Assembly: GCA_037178625.1 (NCBI GenBank)
Contig: CM074128.1
Coordinates: forward strand, 5,022,001 to 5,086,000
DNA from: Skeletonema tropicum
Lineage: Eukaryota > Bacillariophyta > Thalassiosirophyceae > Thalassiosirales > Thalassiosiraceae
Length of the DNA: 64,000 nucleotides
Reading direction: 5' to 3'
Below are positions 54,673 through 64,000 of the stretch, piece by piece (the stretch's first letter is position 1; every line of letters begins with the position of its first letter). A program made the position numbers and the translations under genes. The notes below the pieces were generated by a model. That model was not told the origin of the DNA and searched no databases. It saw only the letters and a program-made list of their open reading frames with translations.

Positions 54673-56020
54673 TCAAATCTCTGCAATCGGTGCCGGATTC
54701 GTGGTGGCCACTGTTGCTGCAACAGCAATGGGACTAGGGAGAGGAGGATAATACTCCTCTGCCGTAACAGAAGGCGGTATGCTAGGGGGATATACAGCCG
54801 CTGGCGCAAAAGGTATGGGATACTCAAATACAATGTTTGCCCTCCTGTCATTCGCAAGTGAATGATGATGATGATGATGTACGTCTGCATCCGACACCTC
54901 CAAATGGTCATTCTCATTCAACTGATAGTTGTTCGACACCACCTTGACCTTCTCGTTGTTACTATCAATCTCACCACCACTCTTCACTTTCTTATTCTTA
55001 TTATCACCACCATCATTATTACTACTTCCAGAAAAGACCCTCTTTCCACCTCTCCACTTGTGACATTTGCCACACCTCGTCTGCCTCGCTGGCAATACAA
55101 CATTGCAACACATCCAATCCAATGTTCGATCAATCCCATCGTCCTCCTCTTCCTCTGTACCACTCCTCTTCTTTGCCTTGAGAGTCCACCCACCCTGCCT
55201 CTTACCACCTCTCCACTTGTGACATTTCCCACAACGAGTTTGTTTTCCTGGGAGAGTAATGGAGCAATGAGAACATGTCCAATCTTGGGTAGTGTCATAG
55301 GGGTAGCTGTTTGCCTTGACCTTGACTGCTGTTCCTTTTGCAACAGTGTTGTTATTTGTAGCGATGATGTTATTCAATGTGGCACCACTATCGCCATGAT
55401 GATGATGTTGATCCATGATACCACCCGAAGCAAGTGGCAACAAAGACGTACCATCATGATGATCAACAATACCACAATCATTATTATTCGTGATTGTCTT
55501 CGTCTTCTTGTACAAGGTGCGCTTGCCACCCTTCCAATGATGACATTTTCCACATCGAACTTTGTTGCCTGCCACGACATGCTGACAGTTGTGGCATGTC
55601 CAGTTGATACTACTGTTGTTGTTGTTGCCTGTGGTGGCAGCATCTTGTGGTGGTTGTTTCAACTTCTTGGTGGGTGGTGATGGTGCGTTGGGACGACGGA
55701 CAATGAAGGGATCTCGCTTGCCTCCTTTCCACTATGATGTAGAATAGAATAATTGACGACAATAACGATAACGAATTGAGTACACGATAGCGATAGAACA
55801 ACTATCATCAATGACCAAACGTACGCACTGCGCTTACCTTGTTGCACTGTGCATTCCCACAACGCTTTTGCGTCGCTGGCCATTGTTTGCCGCAAGAGCA
55901 GTTCCATGCTTCGGAGGCTTCGTTGTTGGCGGAGGAGGATGCATCGCTGTTTTCTTCTTCCACCATGACAGCGGCGGCGGCTGCGGGTAGCGGTGGCACT
56001 TCTTTCATTGGAGTCGGCAT
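54673..56020 (-). CDS. Protein with four RanBP2-like zinc fingers
   Basis: Two exons: 56020-55838 and 55731-54673. A 106-bp intron (AAG|GTAAGC...CATAG|TGG) cuts finger 1 and restores it in frame; the product is 413 residues. Each finger has W-x-C-x2-C, then RCGKCHKWRGGKR or a variant: AWNCSCGKQWPATQKRCG; INWTCHNCQHVVAGNKVRCG; QDWTCSHCSITLPGKQTRCG; and LDWMCCNVVLPARQTRCG. Finger 4 has adjacent Cys (MCCN) in place of CxxC, a small deletion that probably weakens metal binding. Linkers are Asn/Asp/His-rich and the C-terminus is Pro/Ala-rich. RanBP2-type fingers bind single-stranded RNA or ubiquitin. The GGKR-tailed repeat is a form I associate with stramenopiles. It is transcribed divergently from the 56738 gene. 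Confidence 0.8.
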
Positions 56021-56737
56021 TGTTTACGATAAGTACTTGCTGTATATAGTATAGAATGATGGCAACGGTGCAATCGAGGGATGCTGGCTCTTGCGGGGCG
56101 GTTTGTTGACATTTTTTTGGAGCTTGCGCCGACTTTGTTCGTGAGAAGGGGGTCCTCTCGCGCCATAATTTGTAAGAATTCCGATGAGAAAACCGCGATT
56201 CGATGCATCGACGTAACGCCCCAATGACGTCCTCTCAAAGTGGAAGGAAACTTCCATGGCAATGATATCGGCGTTGGCGGCATAAATAGAGTACAGCGAA
56301 CGTCAAGCAAATAATAAGGCTACAGCCAAAGCGGATGTCGCCACTGATGAGGTGACTCGAAAAGAGAGACGACCAATAATATATCGTCAGCGATCTGATC
56401 TGATTCTGCAACTAATTCGGGCTGCTTCACGCGTACCTCTAGCTACATTTTCTTCGTTCAAGATTCATCAGATTTACTCGCCCGAATCCATATCATCGCC
56501 TTGGATTGGTCGAATCTTTTATTACTGCGCTTGTCAATATATCTCTAGCTAGAGAGCATAGCACTGCAAGTCTACATACTCAGAAAGGTCAGTTTTTACA
56601 GTTGACTGCCTTGAGAGACATCCCACAGCGGCATATAATACAACACACTCTCTCATTGGTAGACAGTAGAGATAGATAGCAGAGATAGACGGGCCGTGTC
56701 AACAAAATACAACTACCTTAACATTACTATCAAAAAG
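56021..56737. other. Divergent promoter region
   Basis: Lies between the start of the zinc-finger gene (minus) and the ATG of the IBTK-like gene (plus). No defined regulatory motif is recognised. The frame is open upstream of the plus-strand ATG to a GTG at 56696. Confidence 0.5.
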
Positions 56738-59700
56738 ATGGGACGAAGGAATCGTTCCTCCAGTTTTCAAGCTGTTGGCGGCAACCAAAATAATTCAAAT
56801 CATCATCTCTTGGGTGGCAAATCATCTTCTGCAGCTACTATCACTACGGGCAGCAATTTTACTACTACCAACCACAACAGCAGTAAGGCGATCGTCGGAC
56901 CCAGCAAGGAGGATTTGACAGCAGCCTCAATTTTAACGAGGCACTTTGTACACTCGTTGAATAAGGAGGGGAGGACTCCATTTCTTTGTGCTGTGAGTGC
57001 CGCTTCCACTTCAGCTTCTTCTTCTTCAGCCTCGGCTTCTTCTTCTTCGGTTGTTGGTTGCAACACTGGGATCATCAATGACAACGCAGGCAGAATTAAT
57101 GATGCAGTTCAGAGGAGCAATCAAATTTATAATGACAAAGAGAAAGAACGAATGGATGGATTATTCATTATGGATGTGCTTGCAACACGGATGAAGGAAT
57201 TGGATGCTCTACTCTCCATGAATAATTCGTCGTCTTTGATTTCGTCATCATCTTCATCTTCGGTGTCCAAGAAGAAGAAAAAGAAGAAGAATGTGGCTCA
57301 GGTCAACAACAACAACAACAACAATAGCAGTCACTTTTATCAACTAATGATCACCCGTGACAAAGAAAGTGGATATACACCCCTCCACTATTCGATATTG
57401 CAACGTGATTTAATGACCATGTTGTTACTACTCAAGCATGCAAGCACCAAGGCTACTACTACTACTTTGGAGTGGGATGCACTGCTTGTGTCTTCTTCTT
57501 CTTTGTTGAAAGAACGAAGAACAGTTGATGATTATGGTGATACCAACAACACGACGTCGTCATTGAGTCTACACCCATTACGATTACTGGATGGAAACCT
57601 CAATAATTCTGACGATCATGCACACAATGATGAGGATAGTAATCAATACAATATCATGAATGATCTAGCATCGTCAATGGACAAGGAAGGATTGACCCCA
57701 TTGCAATTATTGGGTAAATCATCTTGTGGTGGGTTGGAGCATTGTCGAAGGACTTTAACTTGGAGGGCGTTGAGAGAGGGTTGGATGGAGCAGCAGGCAC
57801 GACGACGACGAGGGGGGACGCTGCAACAACAACAGCAGCAGCAGCAGCAGCAGGTTGTCATATCAACATCATTATCAGCTGCAGCATCATCTATGGAAGA
57901 AAGTTCGCCAGTATCAGGAAGATATCGAAGAAGAATGATATCATTCGGTGATGATCGTGATTATGATTCTCTACAGTATGATATTGAATCAGGTGATACG
58001 AACAATAACAATGCCAATGGTGAAGGAAGATTGAGGGGTGGTAGCTTTAATATCAATTTGAATGATGATCACATCAGCGATGATGAAAGTGTGGAGGATA
58101 ACAATGATTTAATCCCTTTGGATGATGTGGATTTCAATGTGTTGGCCGATGAAAATAATCATGAGGAAGGGGAGGAGGAAGAAGATGGCCGAGGAGCAAA
58201 TGATATGCAACAACAAGAACGACAACGACGACAACAGCAGGTTCAACGTGAGAAGTCTCACACTGACACCAACGACTACGGATGTGAAGTCTTAACATTC
58301 GGACGAGCCGATCATTGTGCTCTAGGTGTACCGCAATTATCTAGCAAGATACGAAGTGACTACAATGGCAAAGGAGGCAAAGATGAGAGCAACAACTTTT
58401 TTTCGTCATCATCATTTGATAAAACTTACAAACCCAAAAGAGTTGAGACTTTTGCTCTTGGTTTGTTGCGGCGAAATTGGTCATCTTCTTCCAAGACGAT
58501 GTGTGAAAGTGATTCGTCGAGAAGGGATAGGAGAAATGAAATTGATTCACCTGCGGTTGCGGTGGCTGCATCAACTCATCATACTCTTGTTGCCACACGT
58601 TCGGGGCAATTATTTTCGTTTGGCTTGGGGAAAGGAGGTCGATTGGGTTGTGGTGAGTTCAACACGTTTATCATTCATTATTATATCATCACCCATTGAT
58701 GATATTTCACTAATTCTGTTTGCTGTCGGAAAATTAATGATTTTTCCACACAATCACCGATTGTAGGAGATGAATCCCACCGACCTCTCCCCACACGAAT
58801 TTTAGGGCCATTGGTGAAACGCATTGTTGCCAGTATTGCTGCGGCAGAAAATCATTCATTATGTTCTACGAGTGATGGTGCCGTCTTTGCGTGGGGTTCC
58901 AATGGCTTTGGACAACTAGGTATTCAATCGTCGAGAGGGAATGCCCAACAAAATCTAGATGCGATTGCGGGCGGAGGGAGTCGTTTATCACCACGACGTG
59001 TGGAGGGGGAGTTGAAACATTCGTTTGTTGTCGGTGTTGCCTGCGGTGAGCGACACTCGGTAGCATTGACGCGATTGGGGGAGGTATATTGCTGGGGTGA
59101 TAATAAAAAGGGTCAGCTAGGCGTTATCAATGTCTCGGAGACGCAGGTGAGGAGTGTGTTGATATCATCCTTTGAATGGTTCACTTTTTGTTTACGCAAA
59201 ATTAACATTGCATGTGTTCTACCCCCTCAAGTCTAATGGGCCACGGCGCGTAGAGGGTCTTTGGTCGGCACACCCACGTCGAAGAGCAATTGCGATATCT
59301 GCGGCAGCATACTCCACTCTCGTGTTGACAATGCCGCCCACCATCTCGGCTGGAGTGGAACGAGAGTCATCCCTTGCTTCCCTCCCCGTGAATACGGTTT
59401 ATGGATGGGGGCATGGCAACCACTCGCCGCTACGCGTTTTATTTCCGACTGGAAATTCTTTTGCATCTCAGAGTGGCAGTCCCAATGCTTATTCTAGAAT
59501 GATCTGCATTAATCCAATAGCTATTGCTTGCGCAAAGTATCACAATGTGGCTATAACTAAGGATGGTAAAGTCTTCACTTGGGGGTTGCACACGGATTCA
59601 TTGGGGGTTCCCCAGCAAACTTCGTTCACCAAACAGAAGTCACGCAGCAACAGCATAAGTAGCTCGTCATCCTCGTCAATGTTTTCTTCCCCCCAGCTTG

Positions 59701-61541
59701 TGACAGGTATGCTCCCCGAGAACGGTGGCGGCAATGCTGTAGCAGTTTCTGCGAGTGAGAGCCACACAGCAATCGTCACATCGGATGGCCACATTTTCAC
59801 GTGGGGAGAGTCTGAAGGCAAGGATGTGCTGGGCCACAAGGGCGTTCGTTGGCAGCCAAGTCCAAGAAGAGTCAAGAGGGTGCATCGGGCCGTGGCAGTG
59901 GCGGCAGGTAAGGAGCATACCGTCATGCTCATCGGGACTACCTTCCCACCACTCCCAACTATAAACAGTGCAGATGGGGCTTTATCACTACAACATACTG
60001 CAGCTGTCGAATTATCGCGTAACGTGGATTTATTCAACGTCATTCCCCTAGCTCTTGTTGCCTATCGCTTCAACTGCTGTCCGCTCATCAATTTTTGTGA
60101 AGAGTTCATGCGGCAAAACCTCGATGGAGTATTGGCTGTTGGTATGAAAAATGACTTCGATGCGTTTCTTTCGAGTAGAACAATTGTTGGCACAAACGAT
60201 TACGAGCGCGATGGTGTGTTTCATCCTGCCTTGCATCTAATCGTCAATACCAAACGTTGGGTGTACGGTGGCAAGGCACTCTTGAAGCAGTATGAATCGA
60301 CGATTGCACCACCTGCTAAGAAGAAGAAGAATTCAGTGAATATGGAACGTAAGCCTTCGCTCTCACTCCCAAGAAAAGAGGAACAAGTCAAACCACGTAG
60401 ACAAAGAGAAATGGATGCTTCCGTTCAGATCACATCCGGAGAAGACGCATCCGCAATTGCAACAACGAGAAATCTCAAGAAAGCGCCAGAGACCGAAGCA
60501 AAGGCTAATCTCCTGCCCCCCGCTCCCACTCCCACTGTAAGAGGAAAGTATTATTGCGATTTGTGCGGTATTTCATGTCCTGATAGCGATAGTTACACCC
60601 TCCACATCCATGGGAGAAAACATCGCAATCGAGAAATGCATGCCGAGGCCGCCGAGGAAAAATCCGTCGTAGAAAGTATGATGGCAATAAAGCGGATGCA
60701 GCTCGTGGAGAAGAGTGCTGAAGATTATGCTAGGATTCCTTTCGAGAGAAACACGAGACAAAATGACAAGAGCAACATCGCTTGGGGTGCGCAACATGCC
60801 AACTTTTGTGGGGGGCTTTCACCAGTGGCTCAACAGAAGGGCAAATCTTTCCAAGATATACTGAAAGAAGAGCAAAAGAACATGTCCACGACTATGAGTA
60901 CTGTTAGCCGCAGAAAAGGTGAATTCTTGCCGGGATCGAAATCACTTGCCTCTCCAACACCAACCAAGACAAATTCAGTTCCGCTTTCTTCGCCTTCACT
61001 TGTTACACGTGCGACTGGTGCATCACCTACGTTGGGCTCATTCATTGCAAAAAAAGCTGAACCTAAGCATGATGGATTAAGCGGCGTAGGCGCTAGTTGG
61101 GGTGCATCACCTGCTAGCAAGACAAAGAGCGGCAACTTAAATTGGGGATTGAAGCAGCCAGCACCAGCAGTGAAGACATCACCAATAATGAAGCAGCCCC
61201 CTCAAAAAATGCGAAGCTTCTCCGAGATCCAGAAAGAAGAAGAGGCTCTTCGCAAAAATGAAGACCATATGTGTCGCATTGATGGCAATCAGTGGTTTGT
61301 TCAACAACGTGAAAGAGCAGCATCCATCGGAGAAATCCAGCAGAAGGAGCAGCAGGAACAGGAAATGCTCGACTTGATCGAAGAACAAAGACAGATTGAA
61401 ATGGCTATAATGAAAAGTATACAAGAGGAAAATGCTGCGAAGAAGAAGCAGAAGAAAAACAAGCATAATCACCAGCGTCGCAACAAGAAGAAACCCCAAA
61501 TAAAAAGTCGATCGAAATCAAATAACTTGACCCCAAGCTGA
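56738..61541 (+). CDS. Ankyrin-RCC1-BTB-zinc finger protein, IBTK-like
   Basis: Three exons: 56738-58652, 58767-59146 and 59232-61541. The introns are phase 1 and phase 0, with GT-AG ends (TG|GTGAGT, CAG|GTGAGG), giving 1534 residues. Order of features: ankyrin-like repeats (NKEGRTPFLCAVSAA at 75, SGYTPLHYSILQRDLMTMLL near 210, KEGLTPLQLLG near 315); homopolymer-rich linkers; RCC1 repeats from about 514 (VLTFGRADHCALGV, GQLFSFGLGKGGRLGCG, GAVFAWGSNGFGQLG, GEVYCWGDNKKGQLG); and a BTB/BACK-like region near 1028 (CPLINFCEEFMRQNLDGVLA). Then comes a U1/matrin-type C2H2 finger (YYCDLCGISCPDSDSYTLHI at about 1204) and a Glu/Gln coiled-coil tail with SFQDILKEEQ and SFSEIQKEEE. The ANK-RCC1-BTB order and the S-F-x-x-I-x-x-E-E tail motifs match IBTK, a cullin-3 adaptor in animals. 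A substrate-receptor role is inferred. Confidence 0.85.
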
Positions 61542-63232
61542 AAAGTGTCGTGTCACTCGTTGTTGTAATTAGTCATAATCATAAGCACAGTTCACTGCGG
61601 GGAATGCTTCTCCCGTCTCCGTGTAGCATACTAGTGTATACTAATTCTACCTTTCGCAAGAAATGCAGCCTCTTCGGAAGTCTGACGTTTTGCAAAGTAG
61701 ATAAAAGTGAACAATATCCAATGATGTGCAAGTCGCTCTCGAAAGTTAAGAAGGGGCATGTGAATGGACAAAGGTCAAACCTCTGCTGCAATAATGCAAC
61801 AGGAATGCGCAGGAGAGAGGGGCAAAGATTCATCTGATGTCATGCTCTAAAGCAAAGAAGGAAGGGGTGTGGATGTACATTAGGATAACGCACCATGCCT
61901 GCTAATTGTGACGGCTTCAGCTTCGTAGCTTGATTACAATCTCTGCGGGCTAAAAATATGAACACATTCTGCATTGGGAACAAAATCTTTTTGATCAGCG
62001 AGCTACAGGAAAAAATCCATGAAAAGGAAAGTCACAGTGTTCTCCAGCTTCTGGTGATTCGAAGCTGCTGCGCTTCAATCAGCCTCCGTTTGATCGTCCT
62101 CGTTAGACCGCGTTACCGGCTTGTTGGCCTTCTTCGTCTCACCTCGAATCTTGTCCCTGATAATGAGGTTAACGTGATTACCCTGGAGACTGTCATGTCT
62201 CTCTCTAATATGTAGTGCTGCTTGTTCATGAAGTGTTGCATGCGCTGGAAGGCTGGAAGATAGCTCGCTCCTATGAGGACTCCATTTCCTGATAATTGAC
62301 CTACTCATGCACCTACGCGCAGACCCATCGAGTTCGCCATTTTAGCATTGCATTGTTCATTCGTGAAAGTACGGTATCGTATGGGGTTGGGGGGCAAAGC
62401 GCGTTCTTTATTTCCTTCAGATTGCTCTATTTTCACCGGGTTCGGGGTTAGCCCCCGTTTGAGGAAGAATTAAGCCCCGTGGGTGGGCGTGGGTGACAAC
62501 TTCTCTTGCTCCCCCGAATTCTCAATTCGCACCGTGAGCAGACGTGCACCATAAAATGGCTACGACGATGTGTTCATAATTAATATCAAGCAACAAGCAG
62601 GCTGTGGTGACGACAACTGGACAAGCAAGAGGCGAGAGGCGGCATCACCAAAGGTTAGTGCCTCCAATTTAATTACATTCACTTTGGCTTTGGCAAATTG
62701 ATGAGAAGCAGAGAAGAGGAAGAGAAGAACATGGGTATCGTAATCTGTTTGGAAAAGTTAATGGCCGAATGGAAGGTCGCCCTCTACTTTGGTGGTTGTA
62801 GAGTGCTCGTCTGCCTCAAAGTCTTACATTCATTGTAATATTGTGGTCTTCATGGTGCGTGTAAAGGAACGGAGCGAGCTGGCGTTCGAGTTGTTCAACC
62901 CTCTGTGGGCTGTGTATCAGCTGGCGCGTCACCCCCGGATGTATCGACACGTCTCTCCATGAATGTATCATCCTTTGATCACGAGATAACGTCCCCCTTC
63001 GAACATTTTATGCATCATGTGATTCTCTTTTGACGGTGGTTGTGGTCATATTATATTTTTGTGTCTATTATCAATGCCTCGTCATTATCTTCTAACCATG
63101 GTTCATTTTTTGTCCTTCCCTTACAAAGGCAGCGATGGCAAATCGATACCTCTCTTATTATTATTGATCGAAAGCTACAGTTTCAGCGGGGGAAGATGAA
63201 ACTCGATTGGAAGCTTTTCCACTTTTAACCCA
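61542..63232. other. Intergenic, no gene seen
   Basis: Short frames only. Contains a GGGTTCGGGGTTAGCCCCCG-like GC-rich stretch near 62439 with local self-complementarity, but no RNA gene that I can fold convincingly by eye. Confidence 0.4.
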
Positions 63233-63717
63233 ATGAGAATAGTTAATGATCGTCTCAATTCTGGCTCAGGGGGGATCCCACCACCTCCTCCTCCTCCACA
63301 GGAGGATGGTGAAGATGAAGAGCAGCAAATCCCAAGGATCCCTATTGATTGGGACTTCTCCCACCTAGATCATACTATCGAGACGTTACTTTTAGAAAAG
63401 CCTGATCACGATGTGTATCTATATGGCAGCGTTGAGAGCGCTTACGATTCTTTCCGCCCTGGAGCGGATGTTGCGGATCAAGCTCCAATTATCGTTGCTA
63501 TTACCTTGCCGACCGGCCGAGTCCCTATCGTTTAGTTGAGAGAGTAAGCGATCAAACGTCAGAGGAAAATCTCATGAGCTTCGATGAAGACAATTATACT
63601 TGGGTTACTGCTGGAGATCCTTCATTTGGTGGTACTATCTTGTTTGCAACGCAGATATGTCACCTCCATGCTTGCTGCTTGGGATCCTCCCGCATCACTT
63701 TCAAGAGGAGACTCTAG
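63233..63717 (+). pseudogene. Unknown short protein split by a frameshift
   Basis: ATG 63233 opens MRIVNDRLNSGSGG, a PPPPPPP tract, DWDFSHLDHTIETLLLEKPD and ITLPTGRVPIV, then a stop at 63533. One frame over, the sequence continues without a break: YRLVERVSDQTSEENLMSFD, then DNYTWVTAGDPSFGGTILF, to a stop at 63715. The join lies near 63524-63530. The two halves are collinear and both natural in composition, so this is one protein of about 160 residues with a single indel. Family not recognised; it may be element-derived. Confidence 0.55.
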
Positions 63718-64000
63718 CTAGAGATCAATCTTGCTGTCTGGAAAGCCATTCGGTAATAGAAAAGACCGTACCATTGTACCGAAGCAGGTCCCTTTTACTA
63801 TCGTAGATATCTAATCTGATTAACTTTGTAAGTATTTATTATAGATCAACCGCTGCTGTGCCCTGTAACACGCTGCTATTTCATCTTACGTCATCCTACA
63901 CACAACTTGACAACACCGTAGTTCTTACTTCCATTGTGACACAAGCGGATTTCAAGTTCAATGTGTAGACTGTAGACATCATTCTCACGATGATTTATAC

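Overview
The window looks like nuclear DNA of a stramenopile, most likely a centric diatom. The reasons are: GT-AG introns of roughly 80-300 bp; plastid-type presequences (a signal peptide followed by an SRAFSP motif at 52914); a heat-shock-factor DNA-binding domain with the diatom-style FASFLKKLQRWGF signature; secreted DUF285-repeat proteins with Pro/Ser/Glu linkers; and abundant repeat DNA. The species cannot be named from sequence alone. One 500-base run of N (21482-21981) is an assembly gap.

Layout. 1-4.4 kb: an inverted-repeat element built around a perfect 22-bp palindrome, a Kazal-type inhibitor gene broken by one stop codon, and one copy of a 250-bp dispersed repeat. 4.4-8.6 kb: an alpha/beta hydrolase, then on the minus strand a decayed helical-repeat gene and a multipass membrane protein. 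Fragments of both minus-strand genes recur at 17.8 and 34.7 kb. 10.3-12.4 kb: a MITE and a frameshifted protein that looks mobile-element derived. 13.1-17.6 kb: a two-exon gene for a very large RecG-type helicase whose C-terminus is a DnaQ-like exonuclease. 18.4-35.3 kb: repeat-rich accessory DNA. It holds a 2.3-kb direct duplication; its second copy is interrupted by a complete Ty3/gypsy retrotransposon with apparently identical 339-bp LTRs and a 5-bp target duplication. It also holds a palindromic tRNA-like element, a second MITE and gene fragments.

36.0-38.5 kb: a three-exon secreted DUF285 protein damaged by one frameshift and one stop. 41.0-46.0 kb: an acidic protein with a BTB/BACK-like helical region and a three-exon heat shock factor. 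49.5-50.2 kb: short tandem repeats ending in five hairpin units whose stems show compensatory base changes. 51.0-52.1 kb: a broken ankyrin-like gene. 52.9-61.5 kb: a gene-dense stretch with a plastid-targeted GST-like protein, a two-exon protein with four RanBP2-like zinc fingers, and a three-exon 1534-residue ankyrin-RCC1-BTB-zinc finger protein resembling IBTK. 63.2-63.7 kb: a frameshifted short gene.

The genes are independent nuclear genes and do not form a pathway. The main themes are recent transposition, segmental duplication with decay, and several genes each broken by one or a few point lesions. The most unusual items are the covarying hairpin array, the RecG-exonuclease fusion with a duplicated N-terminal module, the same-frame gag/pol separated by one TGA, and the nested palindromes carrying a tRNA A-box.
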